A stretch of DNA of 38,945 bases from Stutzerimonas chloritidismutans AW-1. GTDB taxonomy: Bacteria > Pseudomonadota > Gammaproteobacteria > Pseudomonadales > Pseudomonadaceae. Both the position numbers and the translations under genes were made by a program. A model generated the notes under the pieces. That model worked only from the letters and a program-made list of their open reading frames with translations. It did no database searches and was not told where the DNA came from. Where the stretch lies: positions 1 through 38,945 of the forward strand of contig NZ_AOFQ01000023.1 of assembly GCF_000495915.1 (NCBI RefSeq), given 5' to 3'. Shown here in pieces: positions 1-8,476 of this stretch. Each line of letters starts with the position of its first letter. Positions within the stretch are counted from its first letter, which is position 1.

Positions 1-55
1 CCCAAACAAAAACGGCCCCGCGGGCGGCCCTGCCGATATCCAATGCCTGGCAGCG

Positions 56-682
56 CTACTTGGCGACCTCGGCTTGCGCCACCTGAGTCGCGGCCTGCGC
101 CGGCTGCTCGTACTTGGCGATCAATGCGAGCATCGTCGCCTGCGGCGCCAGTACCATCTCGACCCGACGGTTCAGAGCTCGGCCTTCCTTGCTGTCGTTG
201 GCTGCACGCGGCATGTCGGAACCCAGGCCTCGAATGCGCAGGCGGTTATGCTTGAGGCCACTCAGGCGGAAAATGGCCGCCACGGCACCGGCACGCTCGC
301 GACTTACGGTGCGATTGGTGTCCGCAGAGCCAGTGCTGTCGGCATGACCGAGTACGACTACGGCAGTCTTGTCGTCCTTCTCGACCAGCTTTGCAACACG
401 GGTGATCGGCCCGAGGGTTACCGGCAGGAGCATGCCGGGACGATCCGGATTGAAGGACGAGTCCACCGGCGCTGTCACCACCAGCACGCTGTCGCGGCGC
501 TCCACCTCGAAACCACTGCCCACGAGCGCATCCTTCAACTGCGGCTCGTACTCATCGAGCCAGGCGTAATCCACCTTGACCGTAGCCGGGGCAGCGACCT
601 CGCTCGGTTTCTCGCTCTTCGAGCTGCAGCCGGCAACGACGATCATGCAGAAAATCAGGGAGACGCTCTTCAGCAGGTTCAT
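56..682 (-). CDS. OmpA-family lipoprotein
   Basis: A 208-aa protein with a lipoprotein signal peptide: a hydrophobic stretch after MNLLKS ends in the lipobox VAGC, giving a lipidated Cys at about residue 19. The C-terminal half is an OmpA-like peptidoglycan-binding domain, with GHADSTGSADTNRTVSRERA, the RIRGLGSD block and the GRALNRRVEM signature. It should sit at the outer membrane and touch peptidoglycan. The N-terminal region (about residues 35-70) has no domain I recognise. It reads alone, with no close upstream gene. The family call is firm; the specific role is unknown. Confidence 0.85.
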   Translation of the reverse strand: MNLLKSVSLIFCMIVVAGCSSKSEKPSEVAAPATVKVDYAWLDEYEPQLKDALVGSGFEVERRDSVLVVTAPVDSSFNPDRPGMLLPVTLGPITRVAKLVEKDDKTAVVVLGHADSTGSADTNRTVSRERAGAVAAIFRLSGLKHNRLRIRGLGSDMPRAANDSKEGRALNRRVEMVLAPQATMLALIAKYEQPAQAATQVAQAEVAK

Positions 683-818
683 GAGGCAGGTTCCGTCAAC
701 CAGAAGCGTTCTAGGAGGGTGCGACCAATCGAGGTGAGGCCACTATTGAGTTCGAGTTGAAATTGTGGACGCAAGCCCTTCTTTTGAAAAGCCTGCGAGG
801 CCAGAAGTGACGAGTGGT

Positions 819-1967
819 TCAACGCAGGCATGCTGCAACGCTGCGCGCCAGCGATTGAGCACGCGGGTCCATCAGCACATAGGGGCCGAGGGTATTGGTC
901 ACGAAACCGAACCCCAGTTCACGCTCCGGATCGGCAAAACCAACACTGCCACCGGCACCAGGGTGACCGAACGCCTGCTCTCCCATGCCAAAGGTGGCAT
1001 TGGCGACGTGCGGCTGATCCAACCAGCAGCCGAGTCCGAAACGCGTGGCCGCCAACAGAGTGCGGTCTTGTCCTGCGCTGTGCTCGCTGGTCATCTCGCG
1101 CAGCAGCGACTCATCCAGAAGTTTGCCCTGCAGCAACCCTGTATAGAAACCCGCCAACGAGCGGGCATTGCCATGGCCGTTGGCTGCCGGTTGCGCCATG
1201 CGTCGCCATTCCGGTTTGTTACCACTGCTCATGATGGACGGTGGATTGTTGAAGGCCCGGACACTTATTGACTCCGGCTCGCTCATCAAGGCCTTGAACA
1301 GGCGCTGCGCGGCAGCGTCGCCAAAGTCGTTCTTGGTGCGCGTGAGATAAGCGACACGATGAGCCTCGGAGTCGCCGAGACCGATATAGAAGTCAAGCCC
1401 GAGCGGCACCGCCGTACGACGAACGATCGACTCGCCTGGCCCACAGCCATCGACACGACGCAGGAGCTCACCAACCAGCCAGCCGTAGGTCATCGCCGCG
1501 TAGCCCTGATCGGTGCCGGGCGTCCACCATGGCTCTTCGGCTGCTAGCGCGGCGGTCATGACGTCCCAGTCGTACAGCGCTTCAGCGGCTAGCGGTCTGC
1601 GAATCGCCGGCAATCCCGCCCGATGACAGAGCAGCTGACGCAGGGTGATGGTTTCCTTGCCATTGACTGCGAACTCCGGCCATATACGGCCGACGGGCTC
1701 ATCCAGCTGCAGCTTGCCTTCCTCGACCAGCTGCAGCGCAGCAACCCCGGTGAAGGTCTTGGTGCAGGAGAACAGGTTGACCACCGTATCGCTGTGCCAC
1801 ACCTGCTCGCCCTGATTGTCGGCAACGCCGGCCCAGAGATCGACGACCGTCTCGCCGCCGATCTGCACGCAGAGTCCCGCGCCGCGCTGCTGGGTGCCAT
1901 CGAACAGCGCGCCGAACGCATCGCGAACGGCCTCGAAACGAAGATCGAAATAGCCCTGAACCTGCAC
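819..1967 (-). CDS. Serine hydrolase of the beta-lactamase/EstB family
   Basis: This is a class C beta-lactamase-fold serine hydrolase/esterase. The nucleophile motif SCTK (SxxK) lies near residue 67 within VNLFSCTKTF, a candidate YxN-like Tyr sits in the YAAMTYGWLVGE stretch, and HPGAGGSVGF near the C-terminus resembles the third active-site motif of EstB-like esterases. There is no signal peptide, so it is probably cytoplasmic and not a true beta-lactamase. The frame is open to a TTG at 1988. I prefer the GTG at 1967 because GAGAGGTGA lies just ahead of it, giving 382 aa starting MQVQGYFDLRFEAV, which is how relatives begin. The substrate cannot be read from the sequence. Confidence 0.85.
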   Translation of the reverse strand: MQVQGYFDLRFEAVRDAFGALFDGTQQRGAGLCVQIGGETVVDLWAGVADNQGEQVWHSDTVVNLFSCTKTFTGVAALQLVEEGKLQLDEPVGRIWPEFAVNGKETITLRQLLCHRAGLPAIRRPLAAEALYDWDVMTAALAAEEPWWTPGTDQGYAAMTYGWLVGELLRRVDGCGPGESIVRRTAVPLGLDFYIGLGDSEAHRVAYLTRTKNDFGDAAAQRLFKALMSEPESISVRAFNNPPSIMSSGNKPEWRRMAQPAANGHGNARSLAGFYTGLLQGKLLDESLLREMTSEHSAGQDRTLLAATRFGLGCWLDQPHVANATFGMGEQAFGHPGAGGSVGFADPERELGFGFVTNTLGPYVLMDPRAQSLARSVAACLR

Positions 1968-2076
1968 GCTGTCACCTCTCGCAATCAATTCTCGGGATTC
2001 TTGCAGCCGCCATTACGCAACAAAACCGCCAGACGAAGCGGTGATGGGGTGATATCGCGACCGGTTATCTCGCCTA

Positions 2077-4221
2077 TCAACCGATCTCGCGACGGAACGG
2101 CGGCAGCGCATTGAGGATCGCCTTGCCATAGCGCTGCGTCACCACCCGCCGGTCGAGCAGCGTGATGGTTCCACGGTCCGCCTCGGTACGCAGCAGCCGC
2201 CCACAGGCCTGCACCAGCCGCAGAGAGGCATCTGGAACGGCGATCTCCATGAACGGGTTGCCGCCGCGCGCCTCGATCCACTCTGCCAATGCGGCCTCGA
2301 CCGGGTCATCGGGGACTGCAAACGGAATCTTCGCAATCACCACATGCTCGCAGTATGCCCCCGGCAAATCGACGCCTTCGGCAAAGCTGGCAAGCCCGAA
2401 CAGCACACTGGACTCGCCATCGTCCACCCGCGCCTTGTGCTTGTTCAGGGTTTCCTGCTTGGACAGGTTGCCCTGGATCAGCACCCGCCGACGCCATTCA
2501 CGCTCCAGGCCGTCGAACACGTCCTGCATCTGCTTGCGTGACGAGAACAGTACAAGTGTTCCCCGTGCACCTTCGACCAATCCCGGCAGTTCGCGGACGA
2601 TGGCTGCCGTGTGTGCTGCAGCATCGCGCGGATCGGCCTTCAGATCGGGGACGCGCAGCACCCCGGCATCGGCATGATGAAAAGGACTCGGCACCACGGC
2701 GGTGACCGCAGCCTTGGGCAAACCGGCCCGCATGCGGTAGCGGTCGAAACTGTTCAGCGCCGTGAGCGTCGCCGATGTCACCAGCGCACCAAAGGCGACA
2801 TTCCAGAGATTGCGCCGCAATGTTTCCGCTGCAAGGATCGGGCTGGCATTGACCTCGATATCGAACAGCGCCCCGCCTTCCGCAAGGGTCAGCCAGCGCG
2901 CCATTGGCGGGCTATCCTCCGGGTCTTCGACGGTGAATGCGGTCCACAACTCCCAATTATTCTGCGAACGCGTCAGCAGACTGCCGAACAGCGGGTACCA
3001 CTCCTCGGCCTGATGGCTGGCGATTCCGCCACCTGCTTCGCCGTCCATGGCCTCCTTGAGCAGTTCAGCGATCCGACTGAACAGATCGGTCAGCTTGGAA
3101 AAACCCTTCTTCAGCTCGGTGCCCAGCTCGATCAGATGCTCCGGCACCACGCCACCGACGAAGCGGTGCCGCGGCCGCTCACGGCCCTCCATGTCCTCAC
3201 CGGCCTTGAAATCGGCCAATTGCTCACAGGCGCTGAACATGAACTGCTGCTGGGTGCGCAGATCACGAGCCAGTTCTGGGATGCCCTCCACCAGCCGACC
3301 GAGCTCGCCCGGCAGCGGATGTTGGGCAAGCAGCTTGGTCAGGTTCTTTTCCACCTGCCCGAGCCAGTCAGCCGTGGAGCGCAACCGGGTGAAATGGGCG
3401 AAGTGACCGATGGCCTTGTCCGGCAGATGATGCCCTTCGTCGAAGACGTAGATGGTGTCACGTGGATCGGGCAACACCGCACCGCCGCCAAGGGCCAAGT
3501 CAGCCAGAACCATGTCGTGGTTGGTGACGATCACGTCGACCTTGGTCATGCCCTCACGTGCTTTGTAGAACGCGCACTGCTGAAAGTTGGGGCAATGCCG
3601 ACCGGTGCATTGGCTGTGATCCGTGGTGAGCTGCGACCAGTCCGCATCGCCCAGCTCCTCCGGCCAGCTGTCGCGGTCGCCATCCCAGCGATTACCCGCC
3701 AGCTTCTCGATCATGCCGGTGAAGAGCTTCTGGCTGCGCTCATCGACCTCGATCCGGAACCCTTCCTCCTCGAACAACTGGGCAGTCGCGCTCTGCGCCT
3801 GCCCCTCCTGTAGCAACAAATCCAGCTTTGACAGGCACAGGTAGCGCCCGCGGCCCTTGGCCAATGCGAAGCTGAAATTCAGTCCGCTGTTGCGCATCAG
3901 GTCTGGCAAATCCTTGTGCACTATCTGCTCCTGCAGGGCGACAGTTGCCGTGGCGATCACCAGCCGCTTGCCAGCCGCCTTGGCGGTGGGGATCGCCGCC
4001 AGACTATATGCGACGGTCTTGCCTGTACCGGTGCCCGCCTCGACCGCGACGACCGCGGGCTCGCTCTCGCGACGCCCTTCATCGTCGGTCTTGATAGTGC
4101 CGAGCACCTTGGCGACCTCGGCGATCATCAGGCGCTGACCATAGCGGGCCTTGAGCCCCTTGGCTTCGAGAAAACGGCTGTATGCGCCCTGGATCTGGGA
4201 CTTGAGTTCGGTGCTGAGCAT
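2077..4221 (-). CDS. dinG: ATP-dependent DNA helicase DinG
   Basis: A 714-aa, XPD-like superfamily 2 helicase that unwinds DNA 5'-3' and resolves R-loops and stalled-fork structures. The Walker A motif is EAGTGTGKT near residue 62, and the Walker B/DEAH-type box is VFDEGHH near residue 249. Between them lie the iron-sulfur cysteines: one in YLCLSK and a cluster in CTGRHCPNFQQC. The late motifs SATL, LFGLASFAEGVDLPG and QACGRLLR (motif VI) are present. The length is normal for DinG. The gene runs divergently from the CopD-like membrane protein gene, leaving an 87-bp gap between the two starts. Confidence 0.95.
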   Translation of the reverse strand: MLSTELKSQIQGAYSRFLEAKGLKARYGQRLMIAEVAKVLGTIKTDDEGRRESEPAVVAVEAGTGTGKTVAYSLAAIPTAKAAGKRLVIATATVALQEQIVHKDLPDLMRNSGLNFSFALAKGRGRYLCLSKLDLLLQEGQAQSATAQLFEEEGFRIEVDERSQKLFTGMIEKLAGNRWDGDRDSWPEELGDADWSQLTTDHSQCTGRHCPNFQQCAFYKAREGMTKVDVIVTNHDMVLADLALGGGAVLPDPRDTIYVFDEGHHLPDKAIGHFAHFTRLRSTADWLGQVEKNLTKLLAQHPLPGELGRLVEGIPELARDLRTQQQFMFSACEQLADFKAGEDMEGRERPRHRFVGGVVPEHLIELGTELKKGFSKLTDLFSRIAELLKEAMDGEAGGGIASHQAEEWYPLFGSLLTRSQNNWELWTAFTVEDPEDSPPMARWLTLAEGGALFDIEVNASPILAAETLRRNLWNVAFGALVTSATLTALNSFDRYRMRAGLPKAAVTAVVPSPFHHADAGVLRVPDLKADPRDAAAHTAAIVRELPGLVEGARGTLVLFSSRKQMQDVFDGLEREWRRRVLIQGNLSKQETLNKHKARVDDGESSVLFGLASFAEGVDLPGAYCEHVVIAKIPFAVPDDPVEAALAEWIEARGGNPFMEIAVPDASLRLVQACGRLLRTEADRGTITLLDRRVVTQRYGKAILNALPPFRREIG

Positions 4222-4308
4222 GGGCGCGGAGCTGTATATATTTTCAGTACTTCAATGGGGCGGCTATGATAGCGCGCGTTCGCCTTGCCGCCACCGGAGA
4301 TTTGCCCC

Positions 4309-4773
4309 ATGACGTCATTTGCCCTGCTTTACACTCTGCATGTACTCGCCGCGACGGTCTGGGTGGGCGGAATGTTTTTCGCCTGGATGGTGCTGCGCCC
4401 GGCGGCGGTGGCGGTGCTGCAGGCACCGGAACGGTTGACCTTATGGGCAGATGTGTTCCGACGTTTTTTCGTCTGGGTCTGGGTGGCGGTGCTGGTATTG
4501 CCGCTAAGCGGCATCGGCATGTGGCACATGCGCTTCGGCCCGCTGGAAAGCGCACCGCGCTACGTTCACATCATGGCCGGTCTGTATCTGGTGATGCTGG
4601 CGCTGTTTCTGCGTATTCAGCTACTGCAGTTGCCGGTCCTCAAGCGCGCGGTCGAGGCCGAGCGGTGGCCGGACGGTGGTGCGGTGCTCGGGCAGATTCG
4701 CCGCCTGGTGGGCATCAACCTCGTGCTTGGCCTGCTGGTGATCGCGCTGGCCAGCGTACGGCCGTCGTTCTGA
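4309..4773 (+). CDS. CopD-like integral membrane protein
   Basis: A 154-aa, strongly hydrophobic protein with four predicted membrane segments: near the start (LHVLAATVWVGGMFFAWMV), around 45-70, around 85-105, and at the end (LVLGLLVIALASV). The early HxxAATxWxGG pattern is typical of the CopD/DUF2269-like families, some of which take part in copper import; copper is not shown here. I start at the ATG at 4309 and not the in-frame TTG at 4285, because GGAG is well placed ahead of the ATG. It is convergent with the OmpA-family gene downstream. Confidence 0.7.
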   Translation: MTSFALLYTLHVLAATVWVGGMFFAWMVLRPAAVAVLQAPERLTLWADVFRRFFVWVWVAVLVLPLSGIGMWHMRFGPLESAPRYVHIMAGLYLVMLALFLRIQLLQLPVLKRAVEAERWPDGGAVLGQIRRLVGINLVLGLLVIALASVRPSF

Positions 4774-4780
4774 CAGCCGT

Positions 4781-4811
4781 AAAATAAAACAGCCGGACAC
4801 TGGGCCCGGCT
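4781..4811 (-). terminator. Rho-independent terminator of the OmpA-family gene
   Basis: Read on the minus strand, AGCCGG pairs with CCGGCT across a short loop and is followed by TTTTATTTT. It lies just beyond the stop of the minus-strand OmpA-family gene and between two convergent genes. On the plus strand the hairpin has no T tract, so it should mainly stop minus-strand transcripts. Confidence 0.75.
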
Positions 4812-4832
4812 GGATCTGTTACCGCATTCGAC

Positions 4833-5471
4833 TCAAGGGCGTGCTTCGACCTCAGCCTCTACGCGACGGTTGATAGCTCGGCCTTCTTCGGTTGCGTTAT
4901 CGGCCACCGGGCGCGACTCACCGTAGCCAACCGCATTCACCCGATCGCCGCCAACGCCATACTCGTCGACCAGCACTTTACGAACCGCATTGGCGCGGCG
5001 CTCGGAAAGGCGCTGATTGTAGGCATCGGTACCGACGGAGTCGGTGTGGCCTTCGAGCACGGTCGTGGTCTGGCCATATTCCTTCATGAAATCAGCCAGA
5101 TTCTGGATGTCGCCATAGCTATCCTGCTTGACCACATCACGATCGAAGTCGAACTTGACGTCCAGTTCGACGCGCACCGGCTCTGCCGCAGGCTCCGGTT
5201 CCGGCTCGGACTGAGGCATCGGCTCGACCGTCTCGACGACGGCGACCGTTTCCTCTTCCATGCCGTTGGCCCAACAATAGGCTGCCGCGACACCACCACC
5301 GATCAGCGCACCCCAACCGGCATAGGAGCTACTCTCGATGGCCCCCAGCGCGGCACCGCTCACGCCACCCACGGCCGCACATGTCGGCCAATCCTGTTTC
5401 TGCACGCCTGCACAACCAGCCAGGAACGTGGTCATGACAATAACGGGTACTGCTGTCCGTAATGTACTCAT
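4833..5471 (-). CDS. OmpA-family lipoprotein with glycine-zipper segment
   Basis: A 212-aa outer-membrane lipoprotein. The signal peptide ends in the lipobox LAGC (Cys about 20). A glycine-zipper-like stretch (GGVSGAALGAI ... WGALIGGGVAAA) covers about residues 35-67. A Pro/Glu-rich linker follows, then an OmpA C-terminal peptidoglycan-binding domain with LEGHTDSVGTDAYNQRLSER and a terminal GRAINRRVEAEV. The arrangement is that of Pal/YiaD-like envelope proteins. It is monocistronic and ends at a clear terminator. Confidence 0.88.
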   Translation of the reverse strand: MSTLRTAVPVIVMTTFLAGCAGVQKQDWPTCAAVGGVSGAALGAIESSSYAGWGALIGGGVAAAYCWANGMEEETVAVVETVEPMPQSEPEPEPAAEPVRVELDVKFDFDRDVVKQDSYGDIQNLADFMKEYGQTTTVLEGHTDSVGTDAYNQRLSERRANAVRKVLVDEYGVGGDRVNAVGYGESRPVADNATEEGRAINRRVEAEVEARP

Positions 5472-5603
5472 CGATCAAAACCTCCAGTGTGGACATTCAG
5501 CCAGAATCGCCACGTACGGGAATCCGGGCGGCTCCGGTTATTTTCAGACTAGGCCGACAAACGGCACCGCGCTAGTCTTCACCTTTGAAACGAGGATTCT
5601 CTA

Positions 5604-6101
5604 TTGACTGAAAACCCTGTAGTGCACACGCCACAACAAGCGCTTGCGGCGATGCTCGAGCACTATGCCCCAAGCCATCTATTGCACGTGGGGCGCAGTG
5701 ATCAACCTGCTCTGGCTGCCTACGCCGAATGTCATCCGGAGTTTCAGCTAGACCGCGCCGATGCCGCGCCGCTATCAGAACAACTGGCCTCTCAGCGCTA
5801 CGATTTGGCCCTGTTCGTCGACTGTCTGGAGCACATGCCCAAGCGTAACGGCCTGGAGCTGCTCGGCAGCGTTCGCAATCTGAATGCCAGCCGTATGGCA
5901 GTACTCGTGGATCTCGACGCATCCGAATGGAGGACCACAGACTTCTATGCACTAGCCCTGCAAGTCAGCGAGCGCTTCCAGCGCGACGGACAGACCTTGA
6001 CGCTCTTCACCTACGACCTGCTCCAATACAAGCAGGTTCCGGACTGGCTGAATGCCAGGTTCTGGGCCAACCCGGAAAACTTCGGAAAGTACTGGTGGTG
6101 A
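5604..6101 (+). CDS. Methyltransferase-like hypothetical protein (DUF6231-like)
   Basis: A 165-aa protein whose fold suggests a small, degraded class I methyltransferase: HLLHVGRSDQPAL sits where motif I would be, and YDLALFVDCLEHMPK resembles the motif IV region. The glycine-rich SAM loop (GxGxG) is missing, so catalysis is doubtful. It ends in the aromatic tail NFGKYWW. The start is TTG at 5604, with GAGG about 8 bases upstream. From memory it matches a Pseudomonas family of unknown function (DUF6231). The next gene starts 2 bp after its stop, so the two were probably one operon. Confidence 0.6.
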   Translation: MTENPVVHTPQQALAAMLEHYAPSHLLHVGRSDQPALAAYAECHPEFQLDRADAAPLSEQLASQRYDLALFVDCLEHMPKRNGLELLGSVRNLNASRMAVLVDLDASEWRTTDFYALALQVSERFQRDGQTLTLFTYDLLQYKQVPDWLNARFWANPENFGKYWW

Positions 6102-6102
6102 C

Positions 6103-6590
6103 ATGAGCGAACAGCGCCCCCTCGCGCCCAACTGCCCCCTTGCGGCAGCGGCAATACGCTTGACCAGTGCTGTGGCCGTTATCACGCGGGCACACCGGCA
6201 CCCAGCGCCGAACTGCTGATGCGCTCGCGCTATAGCGCCTACGTGCTGGGTCTGGTCGACTATCTGCAGGCCACCACGCTGCCGGTGCAACAGACGGCGC
6301 TGGACATGGACGGCATGCGCCGCTGGAGCCTGGACAGCACCTGGTTGGGGCTGGAAGTGAACGAGAGTGCAGTGCTCGGCGGCAAGCCTGAACATGCACG
6401 GGTGACCTTCACCGCCCGCTGGCACGACCAGGCGGGCGAGCATGTCCACCAGGAACGCTCGGCCTTCGTTCAACGCGACGGAAAATGGTATTTCATCGAT
6501 CCGACGGTGCCACTCAAGGCCGGACGCAACGATCCCTGCCCATGCGGCAGCGGTTCGAAATTCAAGAAGTGCTGCGCCGCCTACGTCTGA
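6103..6590 (+). pseudogene. YchJ-like SEC-C motif protein, frameshifted near the N-terminus
   Basis: The ATG at 6103 opens a frame reading [12 protein letters not shown] and then shifts. The expected continuation [15 protein letters not shown] is in another frame from 6141 on. The sequence has tgccccct-tgcggc where one would expect tgcccctgcggc, a net +2 (or -1) change. Downstream the frame is intact to 6590: YchJ middle domain ([10 protein letters not shown] ... YLQATT) and a C-terminal SEC-C zinc motif, [16 protein letters not shown]. No ATG, GTG or TTG exists in the second frame before 6219, so a rescued product would lack the first SEC-C motif. This is either a real mutation or a sequence error. 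Confidence 0.7.
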
Positions 6591-6645
6591 TGCCAGACCG
6601 CACCGGGATAGCCGCCGCGCGAGGCGGCGGCGTGGAGCGGATGCG

Positions 6646-7422
6646 CTACTTCTCGACGAATGCGCGCTCGATCAGGTAGTGCCCCGGATCGCCCATCCGC
6701 GGCGAGACGCTCAGACCGAAGCTGTCCAGCACCTGGCTGGTTTCGTCCAGCATGCTCGGGCTGCCGCAAATCATCGCGCGATCGTCCTGCGGATTGATCG
6801 GAGGCAGGCCGATGTCGCTGAACAGTTTGCCGCTGCGCATCAGCTCGGTCAGGCGGCCCTGATTCTCGAAAGGTTCGCGCGTCACAGTCGGGTAATAGAT
6901 CAGTTTTTCTTTCACCGCCTCACCAAAGAACTCGTTCTGCGGCAGGTGCTCGGTGATGAATTCGCGATAGGCGACTTCGTTTGCGTAGCGAACACCATGC
7001 ACCAGCACGACTTTTTCGAAGCGCTCGTAGGTTTCCGGGTCCTGGATGACACTCATGAATGGCGCCAGGCCCGTGCCGGTGCTGAGCAGGTAAAGATGCT
7101 TGCCAGGCAGCAGGTCGTCGAGCACCAGTGTTCCGGTTGGCTTGCGGCTGACCATGATCTGGTCGCCTTCCTGCAGGTGCTGCAGTCGAGAAGTCAGCGG
7201 GCCGTTCTGCACCTTGATGCTGAAGAACTCCAGATACTCTTCGTAGTTGGGACTGGCGATACTGTAGGCGCGCATCAGCGGACGGCCCTCGACCTCTAGG
7301 CCGATCATGACGAACTGGCCGTTCTCGAAGCGCAAGCCTGCATTGCGGGTGGTCTTGAAGCTGAACAGCGTGTCGCTCCAATGGTGCACACTGAGAACGC
7401 GCTCTACGTTCAGATTGCTCAT
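6646..7422 (-). CDS. fpr: Ferredoxin(flavodoxin)--NADP+ reductase
   Basis: A 258-aa FAD/NADP reductase moving electrons between NADPH and ferredoxin or flavodoxin in the cytoplasm; in pseudomonads it counters oxidative stress and supports Fe-S repair. The FAD-binding motif RAYSIASP is near residue 50, followed by the flavin-contacting region ending at GPLTSRLQ. The NADP-binding GTGLAPFMS is near residue 118, and the CGSP block precedes the C-terminal FVEK, typical of the bacterial Fpr subclass. It is transcribed divergently from a LysR regulator, the known fpr/finR arrangement. GAGG precedes the ATG. Confidence 0.93.
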   Translation of the reverse strand: MSNLNVERVLSVHHWSDTLFSFKTTRNAGLRFENGQFVMIGLEVEGRPLMRAYSIASPNYEEYLEFFSIKVQNGPLTSRLQHLQEGDQIMVSRKPTGTLVLDDLLPGKHLYLLSTGTGLAPFMSVIQDPETYERFEKVVLVHGVRYANEVAYREFITEHLPQNEFFGEAVKEKLIYYPTVTREPFENQGRLTELMRSGKLFSDIGLPPINPQDDRAMICGSPSMLDETSQVLDSFGLSVSPRMGDPGHYLIERAFVEK

Positions 7423-7487
7423 GCTACGAATTCCTCGTGGTGTCGCGACGGGCGTCGTTACGTGGCGCCAGTCTAGCGATGGCGCCT

Positions 7488-7506
7488 TTATTCGTTAACT
7501 GGATAA
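7488..7506. promoter_or_regulatory. LysR-type box (TTAT-N11-ATAA) between fpr and finR
   Basis: The 113-bp divergent interval contains TTAT, 11 bases, ATAA, matching the T-N11-A dyad bound by LysR proteins, and GTTAAC lies inside it. It is 30 bp upstream of the finR start and 66 bp from the fpr start. FinR binding here is inferred from the match and position only. Confidence 0.5.
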
Positions 7507-7535
7507 TAAAGATATAGGTTATCGGTTATATAGAT

Positions 7536-8462
7536 ATGCATTTTACTCTCCGTCAGATCGAAGTGTTTGCCGCTGTCGCCCGCCAGGAAAGCGTGTCGCG
7601 CGCAGCCGAGAGCCTCTCGTTGTCACAGTCCGCAACCAGTACGTCGCTGGCCGAACTGGAACGCCAGTCCGGCTGCCAGCTCTTCGACCGAGCCGGCAAA
7701 AGGCTTTGCTTGAACGCTCTCGGACAACAGCTGCTGCCGCAGGCAGTTGCCCTGCTCGATCAGGCACGCGCCATCGAGGATTTGCTCAACGGCAAGAGCG
7801 GCTTCGGCTCACTGGCGGTCGGTGCAACGCTGACGATCGGCAACTACCTCGCCACGTTACTGATTGGCAGCTTCATGCAGCGCCACCCGGAATGCCGAGT
7901 GAAGCTGCATGTACACAACACTGCGCACATCGTGCATCAGATCGCGCAACACGAACTTGATCTGGGTTTGATCGAAGGTGATTGCCAGCACCCGGACCTT
8001 GAGGTCCAGCCGTGGATCGAAGATGAGCTGGTGGTATTCTGCGCGCCGCAGCACCCGCTGGCCGGGCGCGGCGAGGTGGGCCTGGACGAGCTGACCAGAG
8101 AAGCGTGGATTCTCCGCGAGCAGGGCTCCGGCACGCGGATGACCTTCGAACAGGCTGTGCGACATCGGCCAGGCAAGCTGAACGTGCGGCTCGAGCTGGA
8201 GCACACCGAAGCGATCAAACGCGCGGTGGAGTCGGGACTGGGGATCGGCTGTATTTCTCGACTGGCGCTGCGTGACGCCTTTCGCCGTGGCAGCCTGGTA
8301 CCGGTGGCGACGCCCGAGCTGGACCTGCGCCGCCAGTTCTACTTCATATGGCATTCGCACAAGTATCAGACCGCGGCCATGCTCGAGTTCGTCGAACAGT
8401 GCCGCGCCCTGACCTCAGGCGTGCGCCGCAGCGATGAAATCCAGCTGCCGCCGATCGCCTGA
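7536..8462 (+). CDS. finR: LysR-family regulator of fpr (FinR-like)
   Basis: A 308-aa LysR-type regulator. The N-terminal winged helix-turn-helix is plain (FTLRQIEVFAAVARQESVSR, then SLSQSATSTSLAELE), followed by a substrate-binding domain from about residue 90. In Pseudomonas putida the regulator divergent from fpr is FinR, which activates fpr under superoxide stress. The same gene order here is the basis for the symbol. The stop is only 14 bp from the stop of the convergent response regulator. The name rests on family plus neighbourhood, not on an alignment. Confidence 0.8.
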   Translation: MHFTLRQIEVFAAVARQESVSRAAESLSLSQSATSTSLAELERQSGCQLFDRAGKRLCLNALGQQLLPQAVALLDQARAIEDLLNGKSGFGSLAVGATLTIGNYLATLLIGSFMQRHPECRVKLHVHNTAHIVHQIAQHELDLGLIEGDCQHPDLEVQPWIEDELVVFCAPQHPLAGRGEVGLDELTREAWILREQGSGTRMTFEQAVRHRPGKLNVRLELEHTEAIKRAVESGLGIGCISRLALRDAFRRGSLVPVATPELDLRRQFYFIWHSHKYQTAAMLEFVEQCRALTSGVRRSDEIQLPPIA

Positions 8463-8476
8463 GGCCCGCATCCGGA

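Noticed and set aside
74..760. Long plus-strand frame opposite the first OmpA gene
   Set aside because: It is the mirror of a well-supported OmpA lipoprotein and has no domain of its own; high GC creates such shadows.
819..1967. Antibiotic-resistance beta-lactamase
   Set aside because: No signal peptide and EstB-like motifs; it is a cytoplasmic serine hydrolase.
2611..3813. 400-aa plus-strand frame inside dinG
   Set aside because: Antisense shadow of a conserved helicase; composition is the reverse of coding bias.
6611..6631. GCCGCC/GGCGGC hairpin between the YchJ-like gene and fpr
   Set aside because: Short, GC-only and without a T tract; not enough to call a terminator.
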